Positions 23,005-35,711 of a stretch of 64,000 nt of DNA are shown here, one piece after another. The notes under the pieces were generated by a model. It did no database searches, was not told the DNA's origin, and saw nothing but the letters and a program-made list of their open reading frames with translations. Origin of the DNA: Gonocerus acuteangulatus (taxonomy: Eukaryota > Arthropoda > Insecta > Hemiptera > Coreidae); NCBI GenBank assembly GCA_946811695.1, contig OX328132.1, forward strand, positions 128,274,808 to 128,338,807, read 5' to 3'. Each line of letters starts with the position of its first letter. Within the stretch, counting starts at the first letter, position 1. A program made the position numbers and the translations under genes.

Positions 23005-24253
23005 CAGTGATGTGGGGTGGGTAGGTAAATATAAATTGGGTATTTACCCACAGGGAAGGTAAATACCCAAAAAGTGGGTATTTTCAGTTTTTGAGCTTGA
23101 TACAACTTCTTTGAATATTTTTTGGTGCAAACAAGGACTGAAAGTTACCCATTTGATCATAAAAGCTTAATGAACATTAATACTTACCCAGTAATATTTT
23201 AAAGAAAGTTAAAAGTCGGTCCAGGTATTTATGGGTATTTACAACTTAATGTATATCTATGAATTTTCATGATTACTTTTACAGTGGGGAAAGTTAACTA
23301 ATTTTAAAAAGGTTTTAATGAAGCCTATTCAATTATTAAGGACTTATTTAAATTTTAAATCTCACCAGAAATGAAAAGGTAGCTTCTTGATGACAGAGTG
23401 TTTTGAGTCCGAGTTGGGAAACTAGTTAAAATCCTTGGTCCAATTGTTGAACTTATTACTGCAATTCAGTTAAATGCCCCTTTGATCCACACAGTTCATA
23501 AGATATTTAAGAATTACTGAAAACTCTTTAACAAGAAACCCAGAATCTTCTCTTCAAAAAACGGAGGAAAAACTTGTGTTAACTAAATAGGAGAAACGCA
23601 TTCAGTTTGGTGTTGGAAACGCACATCTTGTTGCAGACTTGTTGAACTCTTCCATTTGTTTTGTGTGTGAGTTAGACAGAAGCATGGGATTGAAATCAGT
23701 TGATCTTCGGAAAAACATTGCTGGCTATATGGACCAAGAGGGATTATGGCAAAGATCCTTTGTTTGGGAAGGTCTTGAAGACAATGACAAAGAAAATAAT
23801 AAAATAAGTCCCATGTGATGGTGGAGAGGCTTGAAAGGTACATGTGTTTTGATCAATGAGTAGGTAACTTAATTTGAGTTTTGAGAAATTGAAATAATCC
23901 TAGTCCAGAGTTTTAGCTGAGGCTACATTTTTGTGAATGCAGTACAGTAGTATCAAATTTAGGCAAACAACTTGTTTTATTGGTAGTCCGAAGGTCCATG
24001 GCAAATTTTCAGGTAATAATTTATTATTTATTAACCTCTCAGTGATCCTATTTTATAATTTATTATTGTTTTAATAGTTTCTCAGAGTTGCAATAGCTCT
24101 AAACAGGCAAGATCCATGACATTTTACAATATTCGATTACTAAGTCGCGGTTTAGTTAAATACCCGGGTATTTATGAAATTGGGTATTTACCCTGGGTAT
24201 ATACCCTGGGTATTTACCCTTAAGTATAAATACCCGGGTATTTTACAACACTG
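23005..24253. mobile_element. hAT-family insertion with 8-bp target duplication
   Basis: Begins CAGTGATGT and ends ACAACACTG, flanked by exact GGTGGAGC copies at 22997-23004 and 24254-24261. Termini and 8-bp duplication are diagnostic of hAT. Both ends are rich in GGGTATTTACCC-type subterminal repeats, likely transposase sites. The 1249-bp interior has no clear transposase, so it appears non-autonomous. Confidence 0.9.
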
Positions 24254-24261
24254 GGTGGAGC

Positions 24262-25040
24262 TACTGTAGTTTGTTTGTAAAAAAAGTAAGCAACCTATAA
24301 AAAATAGAAAAACTGTAATATCTCCCTTACCTTTGAGAATCGAACCATACTTTATATGAACTTTTTTGTTTGTTTTAAGTCATACTATCCATTCCCAAAA
24401 TTTGTTCACACATTTACAGGACACCCTATGAAGAATTGATAATATAATCACTTCTTGAGAACAATATTATAGTCACTTGCAATTAAAAAAATAACAAGCC
24501 ATTCGCTTTCATAACTAGTCCTATTCTTTTTACATTTTTTATTTTTAAGGTAGCATAAATAAATCAATTTTCTTAAGGCTAACAGGTTTTAAAGACATCT
24601 TCCTACACTCCCACTCTTGAAATTTAATAATTCAGTGATGAGATGAATAGTACTGTTGTTTAAAAAAAACAAACAAATACATTTTGCAATAGCACCTCTG
24701 CTAGTAGCCTTCTGTGTACTTTTTCTACGATCAAACATCAAGGAATCTCACAGACATCAAGGATTAACAATTTATTTAAGTCAATGGCTTTATGAAATAT
24801 CTGGGGGAAAAAGAGATATGGAGCGCTTTTAGGTTTTTTACCCAACTTGTTACAGTTTTATTAAAATTTGATACTGCATGGAATCCTGAATTCTTATCAA
24901 AGATGAAGTAAACAACCAGCCCAAACATTTAAAGGCAAGATTTTATTTGTTTTTGTTTTTTATTAAGGTGCTCCAACTGTTGGGATTAGCAACAGGTAAG
25001 AATTTTTTTGTTTTGTGTTATTTTAACGTTATTTTTCTCA
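24262..25040. other. Intron sequence, nothing recognised
   Basis: No exon or transposon end identified between the hAT insertion and the first SINE fragment. Confidence 0.4.
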
Positions 25041-25138
25041 ATGAGAGAGATGGGAAAATTCCTGCAGCAGGTGGGATTCGAAACCCAATCTCTCACACAA
25101 GAATCCAAGGCGTTAGCCACTAGATCATGGGGAGACCC
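25041..25138 (-). mobile_element. SINE S1 head fragment
   Basis: Minus strand: GGGTCTCCCCATGATCTAG, the B-box region and CTGCAGGAATTTTCCC. Only the tRNA-related 5' half is present. Confidence 0.65.
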
Positions 25139-25189
25139 GCAGGCATGATGTTTCTTTCTTTCTTTTTTTCTTCTTTTTATTTATTTATT

Positions 25190-25358
25190 TATTTTTTTAC
25201 GGTGCATAGACATCTAGGTCATTAGCGCTGACATCCAGGGTGCAACGAGGAATTTTCCAAACAAGCGGTGAGATGAGAAAATTCCTGCCGCAGGTGGGAA
25301 TCGAACCATATCCCGCTTATGGATCTAAGGCGCTAGCCACTAAACCACAGGGAGACCC
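25190..25358 (-). mobile_element. SINE S1, nearly complete copy
   Basis: Minus strand head GGGTCTCCCTGTGGTTTAG, then the conserved body through GCGCTAATGACCTAGATG and GCACCGTAAAAA. The B box reads GGTTCGATTCC. It follows another S1 head 100 bp away in the same orientation. Confidence 0.8.
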
Positions 25359-25450
25359 ATGCAAGATGTTATTTGTTGTTTCCAAGATGATTTAAGTATT
25401 TGATATTCAACTTGTTAGACATAACAAGCGTCAAAAATTTTAGCAATACC

Positions 25451-25453
<3 letters not shown>

Positions 25454-25530
<77 letters not shown>
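25454..25530. repeat. (TA)n(GA)n compound microsatellite
   Basis: TA run of about 47 bp continuing into a GA run, directly abutting the terminus of the pogo-like element. Confidence 0.95.
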
Positions 25531-25532
<2 letters not shown>

Positions 25533-27056
25533 GGTGTTGTACCTTTGACCACTTTGCAAAACTGAATTTTTTTTAGCTTGAATATTAAAGCTAAATACAT
25601 TTTTTTTATTTCCTTGTAATTAGTATTCTATTGCTTATAATATTTAATTTTTTCAAGTTTCTAGCTTTAAATTTAATATTTTTTATTCATTTTTAAAAAA
25701 ATAATCGTAGAGTGGTCAAAGGTACATGTAGTTGTACCTTTGACCATTGGGTGTTGTGACCACCTAAAAACAACACAGCAGTACAGAAACAAAATTGTAT
25801 GCAGTAATATTGAAATTAATTGTAAGTTTAATAAATACAGGATAAGGATGTAAGCATAATAAAAAAGATATTATTGATATTATATTATGCTTAATATGCT
25901 GAAAAATCCAGTCCAATCGATAAACGTTTTAACTGTCTAGCAGATCCACTAGCAATATGGGTATGGAAGTTTAGCCACAATATATTCTATATCAATATCA
26001 TACAAATTTTTATCTTCTCTCATAAACTTGTCACTTAAAGTTTGCTTTTTCAAGTATTGGATCTTAAACATTGGACATTTAATACCACAGTCCTCTGCGA
26101 CTAAATATGTAATAGTCTTTTTACTTTTATTTTTAACAAGAATAAAATTTCCTTTTTCCAAATCATATTTTTAAAATTGTTGCTGAACATCTACAAAACT
26201 TGCAACATTTATCAGACAGATCAACGTCACTTTCTCCTGAAGAAATTTCGGTGTCAGTATCAGAATCTGAACTGTCCTATAGAATAATTTTCTTTTTATT
26301 TACCACTTTTTTAGGAAGGGGTTTATTTGTATTTGGTGTCTTATGTTTAGGGTGGCGATTTCGTTTTTTTTTTCTTTTTCTTTTTCAGCTTCAATAATTA
26401 GTTTTTAAGCAATATCTGTTAAGATACGAGTCTTCCCATTTCCATGCCTGCACTTTTCTATGAGGCCTTACAACTTCAGGAGGAACAATAAGGGGCGATA
26501 GGTTTGAACTGCTAAACTGAAGATTGATAAAGTCAGTTTGAAATTATTTCATTTATTATTTTTTAAATTCTTTGAATAATTGAAGCAACGAATATTAATT
26601 AATTAGCAGAATAACATAAAAGTTGAATTATGAAAAAATCATTCAGGAGTTTTGTACCTTTGACCTGGTCAAAGGAACAACACCTAGTCATGGTCAGAGG
26701 TACAACACCATGGTAGTGCAAATTAAAAAGCATGCTACAAATTTTAGGGTTAAGATAAATCAATTTCAAAAACTACACCATATTTCTTATTGTAATAGCT
26801 ACTTTGTCAAATGATTTCCATCTAAATAGACATAACACAAAAAATATTATGAGGCAAAATGTCATCAATAAATTACTTACATTTTTATGATTGAAATGGA
26901 TAAGTATTTTTGCAAGAATCCTCTTTGACATGAATAATCCAAAGTAGGTTACACAAGCCCTCTAGTGAAGGAGCAAAACACTAATTACATCAAAATTTAT
27001 GAAATGTTGCTACATGCCGCCACAGCCTCGGTGGTCAAAGGTACAACACCTTCCCC
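25527..27056 (-). mobile_element. Pogo/Tigger-like DNA transposon remnant, copy 1
   Basis: Inverted termini of about 24 bp, GGAAGGTGTTGTACCTTTGA at 25529 and its complement ending near 27056, flanked by TA-rich DNA. The terminal sequence recurs inside (near 25712 and 26655). On the minus strand 25949-26161 encodes MEKGNFILVKNK, IKCPMFKIQYLKKQ and a DIDIEYIVAKLP end, like the C-terminal module of pogo-type transposases (inference from pattern). An acidic DSSDSDTDTEISSGESD stretch lies just upstream in coding direction. No catalytic domain remains. Confidence 0.6.
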
Positions 27057-27060
27057 TATA

Positions 27061-27100
<40 letters not shown>
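27061..27100. repeat. (TA)n microsatellite
   Basis: TA run adjoining the right end of the pogo-like element. Confidence 0.9.
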
Positions 27101-27103
<3 letters not shown>

Positions 27104-29037
27104 AATGATTAATTATATAGTGGTAGAAATAAATTAAGATAATTTTATTATAGAACGCGCCATGTTGGGTCGCCGTTTAATTATAAGATATTTTTTATTG
27201 ATTTTAAAAAGAATTAAGTTATAAAGTCACGACTATTCAATGAGTACCTTAACCTCAGGGAATAAAAGGTTCCGAGTGACTAAAAAGAAAATTCTGAGAT
27301 TTCTGAGAGAGTTCTGACCTACAATCATCAATTTAAATGTCTCACCAAACAATACACAATTAATTAACATATATTCACAAGAAATAACTCTTATCTAACT
27401 CGTAGAACATTTTATGTATATGTATAAAACGGATATCCATTTTTTTTTCTTCTGAGCAATATCTATAATTTGTTTAGTATATTATGACCTTTTTAATCAT
27501 CCAAATCTATTAAAACATGTGGAATTATTGAATTTCCTAATTCTACATGGCCTTAATTTTTTCTTTGTCTATTTGGCAATTTTACACAACAGAGACTTCA
27601 TTTGATTCAATTCCGATTTTATTTTCATTTACTTTCAATCCTACTGCTAGCCCATCCATGACAATTTTTCTTTCATTTTGGATTAAGCAATGGCAGTTTT
27701 CAAACAAATTAACACTTGTATCAGGTAAAAATATGTTGTGAAGTATTTATTTCAAATAATTTTCTTTAAGATTGTCTGTTATCTATCGGCTAATATGGTC
27801 AAATATTCTTCATTTGTAAAAAAAACAAAAAAAAAAAAAAAACTATAAGACATGCATTAACATTAAATTATATCTATACATATGATGTTTTAATAGTGCA
27901 TTTATGCATAAGTTTTTAAAGTTTATTCATTTAATTAATTATGCATGTTAGTTTTTCTAAAGCATCATTCCTTAAAGACATAAAGCGCATAGAAAATAAA
28001 GCTTTTCATGACTCATAAAATCAATTAAACATTTATTAAAAATGAGGTATAAGATATTTAAGCTAATTCAGGAAGAAGCTAAAGTTGAACATGCTGTAGA
28101 AAATATAATTGAAATATTCATGAGTAGAATAAAAAGAAGCAGCTTCCAGCATATATTTCAGAGCAAGAAGAAATATTCCGCCATACTACAACTGTTCCTG
28201 ATTTTTAATCATCCCATAGTTCAAGCTTAAGTCATTAAAATTTTTCCATTTCCCTCAATTCCTAATTCACCTTTAATGAAAACCTTTCTCTACCCTTACA
28301 ATGTTGTAACTCATCATCTTCTTCTTAAGCTACATCAGATCTTTACAATCTTTGCTTCCTGATAACTTTTCATATTGTCCCTATTCAATCACTCCTATGG
28401 CAACTCCTTAATTCATTCATAAAAACCTTAATTTGAATGAGCAAGGTCTGAAAAGTTTTTATAGTTGAAAAATACTGAAGTAGAGTAAGAACAAAGAAAA
28501 GAATGCTGAGCAATAAACTTGGTTATTTCAAGGCTTCATTTCTCATGAATCTTCCATATGGAATGGACATGTTCCCAGAATGCTTGAAAAAAAAAGTAAA
28601 ATTATATATTTAGGCTAAACCCCCAGGGGATACCCTCCCCCAATTTAATATTCGAGAATATCATTACAATATTAAAGAAATTGAATATTAGGTTTTAAGA
28701 AATTACAATGGTGTACTAGAAAGTTGCTAAAAAAAAGTTTGAAACCAATAGCTCAATACTGAAAGTTATTGATAGCTAGAGAAGGAAAATAATATATAAA
28801 AGTCTGTCTTTCAACAGAACTGAGGGTGGATATTGAACATTTATAACTTTTTAATCACAAAGCAGATCAAGGAGCTATTATGGTTAATAATGTATTCCAA
28901 AAACTTGATTTCTCCCTTTTTTATTCTGAAGGGCTGTGGCCGGTGAATCCCAAGAGGAAACAAATATTTATTAACTTTGCAGTGACATAAATAAAAATTG
29001 ATAGATTTTTTAATTAATTGACATCTCATTATAATCA
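27101..29037. other. Intron sequence, nothing recognised
   Basis: AT-rich stretch in the 30-kb intron with short A-runs. The open frames at 27547-27741 and 28042-28230 have no motif or splice context and are not called. Confidence 0.4.
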
Positions 29038-29333
29038 ATTGATCATACTACTAATCAATTCAGAAACTTAGCATGCTATAAAGTCTCATTTACTATAGTT
29101 AGATGTTTTCGTATGCTATAGATCACATTTATATCTAGCCTAATTTCTTCGAGCAAAACATGAAATCAGAATAAAATTATTTATTGCCTCAAGAAATTAG
29201 GCTCGATATTAAGGGGTAATACTACCTTGTATGATCAAAATCGAAGTAATTGTCTCCAATTTAAGAATAACAAATAAATCGAAATTTTTGAATTCTTTAT
29301 GTCAAAAGTTTCATATGGGATGTTGAAGTGTCC

Positions 29334-29364
<31 letters not shown>

Positions 29365-30085
29365 TTTTAATTATTCGAAAATGACGTGTCTGATGAATGG
29401 AAACCCTCTTTTTTCACGGGCGATAGTCTGCAGGCGGGAATTTTTAATCTAAAACAAAAAAAACTATAATTATGTTGAAAAAAGAAGGTAAAATCTAGTA
29501 AAGTAACTAGGATTTTTAAGAAATATTAATTTTTTTGAAAATACTGAACAATTATTCATTTATTATTAAAAAAAATCGTCGAAAATCGGTCATAACAGCG
29601 TTATAATGATATTAATCGAAAAAAATCCTATGCACTTTACTAGGAAGCTCCAGTTAAAATTTAAAGTCAATCGGATAAAAATTGAAGTCACTAGTGTATC
29701 GCCCAATTCGAAAAACATAGTTTTGAGAATAATGACTTCAAAGTTTAATGTTCACATAATGATTATTTTTCTTCCTTTTTATTTATTTTTTTCATAATTT
29801 CGTTTTTAATTCATAAAAAAGGTTTTTAATTTAGAAATGTATCGGGACTTTAGTTAAACAATTGAATTTTTGGTACATTTAAAAACTTTTACAACACATA
29901 AACGCTCTTGGATATCATTTTTGATTAGTTAAGGAAGCGTCTAATACCATAAAAAAGGGGGGAAAAGTGACAGGATAGTATTACCCCTTAATGTGACCTA
30001 TGGATTTATAGCAAAACATTAATTTAGTTGAGACTTTATAGCCTGCTAAGTTTCTGAATTGGTTTGTAGTATGATCAATAACTCG
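29038..30085. mobile_element. Foldback-like element enclosing a TTAA element
   Basis: Outer inverted repeats of about 50 bp share TTGATCATACTAC, CAATTCAGAAACTTAGCA and GCTATAAAGTCTCA (29038-29090; complement at about 30035-30085). The interior is mostly the nested element at 29213-29987. Exact outer ends and any target duplication could not be fixed. Confidence 0.55.
29213..29987. mobile_element. piggyBac-type MITE with TTAA target, nested
   Basis: Perfect 12-bp inverted termini GGGGTAATACTA/TAGTATTACCCC, each bordered by TTAA (29209-29212 and 29988-29991). It is 775 bp long with no transposase frame, inserted inside the foldback-like element. Confidence 0.75.
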
Positions 30086-32955
30086 GCAGAGCATTGAAAA
30101 AAAAAAAAAAATACACTGACATTGGCCAGTCATAACCAAATTTACTAATTCTCGAATTGCTGTGTGTATAGCTTCAGAAGCTGGTTTTGTTACCTCTTGA
30201 AGTTAATAAATGAGTTTTATAAAATAAGGAAGATAAATTACAAGAAGAGTTTCAAGAGCAAACTATGAACTTCTGAGATCAAAGCATTCAAAGAGAGATT
30301 CCTATTGCCTAAGTCATTCACCTTTTCATTTGCTTATGTTATCATCTTTACCCATCACTCATATGTATAATTCTACACTATATTCACTCTACTTTTCATC
30401 CGCTAGGGTTCACTTCTCTTCTCCATCATTTAGTAGAATATGTAATCCACTCTATATTCATCCTCCAATTTAACTGCTCCAATCATCTCCACTTCTCCAT
30501 AATTGCTCGTATGTATAATCACGCCCTATATTCATGCTCCTTTTCATCTGGTTCTTTCACAAAAATTAAATATAACAAGATTCTAAAAGTATTTTTCGTG
30601 GAAAATTCAAATATAATTTTAGTTTTTCCGGCAAAAGCTTTGAGTGATATTCATATGAATTATTTTATAATTTATAATAAAATTAGTAAGTAGCAATCTA
30701 ACTCAAAATGATATGCTACTTATTTTAATTTCCTAAAAAGAATTTAATTTTTGTAACAATTTTGCATTGGGAAACATCTTGCATTTAGGCGCAAGAGTTG
30801 TCAGCGAGCATATTAGAAATCCACTTGCCTGGGCACCTTCTTTTCATTGTAAACATTTACTGATGAAAACACTCACTCATAGCTGACAGACCCAAAATCT
30901 TCCAGGAAGAAGTATAAGTGAGAGTGTATGAAGTAAATGTTTAAATACACTTTATAAAATGCACAAGATCAGCCACTGTGTCAGATAGTTTTCTGTTTTA
31001 TGATATCCCAGAAAATTGCAAAATATATCTTGAAAGACTGACTACCAGGCTGAATATTCCTGTAGGTTAAATGGTCATTGGTTCCCTCCAAATCATGAGA
31101 ATTAGAAACGACCCGTGGTGCATACCATTTTCCTCTTAGTCAACAGTCTAACGAACAAAAAAAGTATATATTCAGGGTCCAGGTCTTATCAAAACCACCA
31201 AACTCACATCCAAAGTAAAGTTCATAACATTTAATGTGCTTTTGAGACTTGAGGGTCAGCTGACAATAGATACAGAAGATATTATCAGCATGGTTTAAAC
31301 TCTTTTTTGTAATTATGGAGAAAAACCACTACAACACAATGGACTTACTCTAAACAGAAAGGAAGTTTATAATCAAGGTTATTATGACAGAAAGGAAGGG
31401 GAGGTCAAAGAGAACGCTAAAATGCGATTTTTAAAAGTAGCTTTCACCGGAAAACTATGTGGTAGAAAAAATCTGATTACATATCTGAATTCCGAACGAA
31501 AAAATACACAAGAGTCACTGATCAGATTTCTTGTAAATAAAATCATATTGACTAGTGTTACCTTCTCCCCCCCCCATCATCTCTGGTAAATGTAGTCTCA
31601 TCCTACATATTTCAACTCATCATTATTTCAGATTACTTGCAATTTGTCCCCTTTCCTCAAGGTTTGTTTTATCTTGACTCCTTTCCTGTAATTATTTTTT
31701 TCCTTTTCTCATTGAAATCTCATCAAATAACACTTGGGATTTAATGATAACTTTGTTTATTCAAATTGATTTAACCTAGTTTTAATATATCAAAGTAAGA
31801 GTGTGCTAGGGAAATTGTTAGAGCTCTCTAGCTTCATCACCTTGGGGTAAGTTATGTAACTTTGGTTTCTCAAAGATTATTAATAGTGAACAGAAGGTAA
31901 TCATCCATTATATTTATGAAGCTAAAATTCGAGTGTTTTATAGCATTCATAAATAAATAAATGATAATAATAAAAAAACGAAGTATCTGAGAAGGTATTC
32001 ATGCAATATTCCATGCAAAAGTTTGCCTGGTGTTTTCCATACCTGTATTGAAGGCGAACTGGGTCGACGTGAGGAGTCAGTACAAGCCCGAGGCTGTGAC
32101 AAAACAACAGTAACTATAACTATTTCTCTTCGCCAGGAAACATACATTCTTTGCCATCCCTCAATCAATTATCATAGAGTTTGGTCTTCATATTAGATAT
32201 TACCGATGATATTGCTAATTTACAAAGTCCATTAAAGTGTAATTATTTATTGGTCAGACTGCTACATCGACAATGAATGGAATACTGAAGAGGAAGACAA
32301 CAAATTCGGTTGGATGTTCTACAGAGTACGAGAAAATTAATTAGAACTGCTTTAGGGAAATTAAATAAAAATATATTGACTAATACAGAGAAGAATTGAC
32401 TTAATGAGAATGAAATATTGGAAAAACAAAAAATGAAGTCCTATGTTCTCAATAGGAAGAAAAACAAAGGGAAGCAAGAAACACGCGCCACTGCATGAAA
32501 CTGACAGTATCCTTAGCGGACATTACTTTCTTTAAGCACAACCAAAAATCTCTCGACCAAAAATTGAATACCACTCATTTTTGTAGGAAATGTAAAGCTT
32601 TCGAATAAATGCTTTACATTTACTACGATTTCCTAACCGTTTTCGAGATACATTAGAATATATCCGAAATTCCAAAGAAAAATCTAGTTTTGTGCATTTT
32701 TCTCGCAAACTGTTGAAGATATGCCATTGGAAATAGTTTCATTAGATTTTCCGTGTCCAATTACTTATTTAACGTGTCCCTAGAAAAACAACACTAACCT
32801 GGAGTAACGCAAAGACGATGGGCAGGTGTCATTTTTTCGTTCTCCCGTCTCCCAAGAAAGTCTGTCCCAACTTCCAAGAGCCCTCCTCAGCGTGGACATC
32901 GTCTCTCGCCTTCCCTTCAGTTCAGTATTATGTTCGCCCGAATTCGGAAGTTACC
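30086..32955. other. Intron sequence, nothing recognised
   Basis: No transposon ends, host exon or coding domain was identified. Overlapping minus open frames at 31922-32168 have no motif. Confidence 0.35.
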
Positions 32956-33570
32956 GTCATTTGGGGTGAGTTCGGACAGGTAGTACGAGTTCGGACAATA
33001 GTGCATGTGGCAGGAAATCACGTGACCTTGAGCAAGTTTTTTCATTAGGGACATAATTGGCTTGACAAATATGATCGATATCACATTTTTCCCATGTAGT
33101 TAAGCCGAAATCGCCGTGAGAACACTTTGAAGTAACGAATATTGACTTGTGAGTAACGAATATTTTAATGAAAGTTATACTATAATTTCCATGATTTTCG
33201 AAATGCTAGAAGCAAACGTGTGTGTAAGTAATTTAACCCTAATTTTTCATACTGTATAGTAGGTTTATATGTTATTTGTTCAAAAACCTTTTTTTCTCGT
33301 TTAAGTAAAAATCTCGCATATCGTGGGGTGAGTTCGGACATGCATCAATTATACCCGCGTCCTCTTGGCTTAAAGGAAAATAGTATTTATTCCAAAGAGG
33401 CTTTGAAAAATGTGATTGACGATGTCAAATCCAAGAAGAAGACTCTGAGAGAGGCAGCGGATCGATTTATGTATTTTGTTGTTCAACAAAATACATAAAT
33501 CGACTTTAAATAATAATTTTAGAGGAAAGCACACCAGAAAAAAGTGGTGGCTAAACTAAATTTAGAAAAG
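32956..33570 (+). pseudogene. Pogo-like element remnant with psq helix-turn-helix fragment
   Basis: GGGGTGAGTTCGGACA occurs at 32963 and 33326 and matches the ends of the small element at 39268-39456. From about 33391 the plus strand encodes YSKEALKNVIDDVKSKKKTL and REAADRF, the first part of a psq-type helix-turn-helix as in Jerky/pogo transposases. The domain breaks at a perfect hairpin and resumes as STLNNNFRGKHTRK. The rest of the transposase is absent. Confidence 0.65.
33463..33502. repeat. Perfect 19-bp-arm hairpin interrupting the psq domain
   Basis: CGATTTATGTATTTTGTTG, a 2-nt TT loop, then its exact complement. It lies where the psq helix-turn-helix should continue from RF to STL. 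Confidence 0.9.
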
Positions 33571-33581
33571 AAGAAAAAAAG

Positions 33582-33979
33582 TCCGACTCGCAGGAACTGC
33601 ATCATCTTAGCGCGGTTCCTGTTCATATCCCTATTGACATTTGAAAAGCTTAGAATAGAAACAGATAATATTTTTCCCATGAAGATGGATGATAAGTAAA
33701 GATGGAACGGTGGGGATTCGGCTAAAGAAACCTCAATAAGATTTTTGTTAAAAAATCTATATTTAGGACGTTTCGGCTACTCATTGGTAGCCTTCGTCAG
33801 CTAAAATGACAAGAAAAACAGAAATGAATACAGAAACAAAAAAAAAGTTTATAATTGAGATAAGTAACAGAACTATAAATACAATTAACTTATTATAAAA
33901 GAACGATTTCGTCTTAAATTCTTAGAATGAGTAGAATGAAAATCAATAGAAACATAAAAGAAAAAGAAGAAAAAAAAAG
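33582..33979 (+). mobile_element. H1 5' end, copy e, with hammerhead-like motif
   Basis: TCCGACTCGCAGGAACTGCA and TTAGCGCGGTTCC, then H1 5' body, then GGGATTCGGCTA and the ribozyme-like motif at 33761-33806. The next H1 copy begins at 33980. Confidence 0.65.
33761..33806 (-). ncRNA. Candidate hammerhead ribozyme, best-conserved copy
   Basis: Minus strand: TTTAG, CTGACGA, helix II GGCTAC/GTAGCC (six pairs) around CAATGA, GAAACGTC, then CTAAA. Helix I is TTTAG/CTAAA, five pairs. ACGT can pair between two molecules as helix III, and the cleavage triplet is GUC. An extra A between CTGACGA and helix II is the only departure from the core consensus. This matches the minimal ribozyme style known from Penelope-like retroelements and retrozymes. 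Confidence 0.6.
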
Positions 33980-35650
33980 TCCGACTCGCAGGAACTGCAT
34001 CATCTTAGCGCGGTTCCGTTCTTATCTCTAGACTCATTTAAAATGATTAAAATAGAAGATGTTATTATTTTGGGTCCACATTTCTAGAAAACATGAAGAT
34101 TAGATAGTTAGCCGTCGAGGTGATAAGTAAAGATGGAATGGTTGGGATTCGGCTAAATAAACCTCAATACGATTTTTGTTAAAAAATCTATATTTAGGAC
34201 GTTTTGGCTAGTCAGTGGTAGCCTTCGTCAGCAATGAAAGTGCCGGGAGGTAGAGGAGGACCAAAGTTGACAGTTCCATCTTTACTCTCAAGAAAGGTGT
34301 TATTTACGATCTTACCTGGGTGGGTCCCCGCCCTAGGAAGGACCCCGCTAGGAATTTGAAAAGCTATATTATCTTGGAAATCCATATCTCTAAGATTAAA
34401 TTGTTTTTCTTAGTTTTCTTAACCTGATTTGTTATCAAATACATTATCCAACTATAAGCAGTTAAAAAATAACAAGGAATAAAAACAGACAAAAAGAACA
34501 GTTCGAATAAGGGAAATCAATTACTTTAAAGTTTTAAGCACTTATTTCTCTGATTGACATCGTCTAATCAAAACTTTCAGCAGAACCTTTTTTGTAGAGT
34601 ATTTAGTAAGCTTTTTAATGGTATTCTTCCGTTTCCCAAGATACTCAACCTTTTTCGAGATATTAAGGAAAGTATACAAAGTTACCAAAACTTTTTATTT
34701 CTGTTAATAAAATATTTTATTCTAACCCTTCCTTTACTCTAAACATAACAAAAATTTCAACATATTAGTGTTGATGAAACTCCAACATGCAGAAAATGTT
34801 TCAACTGTATCCCATAATTCTAAGTACCAAAATCACAAAGAACCCTCCCTAGGAAGGACGCTAGGCAGTTGAAAAGCTATATATCTTGGAAATCCATATC
34901 TCTAACATTAAATTGTTTTTCTTATTTTTCTTAACCTGTTTTATTTTCAAATACATTATCCAACAATAAGCAATTAAAAAATAACAAGGAATAAAAAACA
35001 GACAAAAACAACAGTTCGAATAAGCGAAATCAATTACTTTAAAGTTTTAAGCTCTTATTTCTCCGATTGACATCGCCTAATCAAAACTTTCATTAGAACC
35101 TTTTTTTTAGAGAATTTAATAAGCTTTCTAATGGTATTCTTCCGTTTACCAAGATTCTCAACCTTTTTCGAGATATTAAGGAAAGTAAACAAAGTTACTA
35201 AAACTTTTTATGTCTGTTAATAAAATATTTTATTCTAACCCTTCCTTAACTCCAAACGTAACCAAAATTTCAACATATTAGTTTTGATGAAGGTAGAACA
35301 TGCAGAAAATGTTTCAACTGAATCCCATGATTCTAAGTACCCAAACCAAAAACGGTATTCAAAAAATATTTTTCCAATTTTCTCGAAAACGGTTAAAGCT
35401 ATCGCATTGAAAATGGTTTCATTCGTTTTCCTAGCCCAGGAATCATATAAAACGAGTACTTAGAAGCTTATGAACTAAAAAACGTAAGCGTTACGATTTT
35501 TTTTGCGCGAATTTCGCCCCAAACACCATCTTCCAGTAGGCGGATTTTGCTGGTTAACGAACTTGACCTTTCAAATTGGACGAAGGATTTTTGTACCAAA
35601 TTTCATCAAAATCGGACCATTCGTCTTCTATCTAGAGAGCGAACAGACAA

Positions 35651-35711
<61 letters not shown>

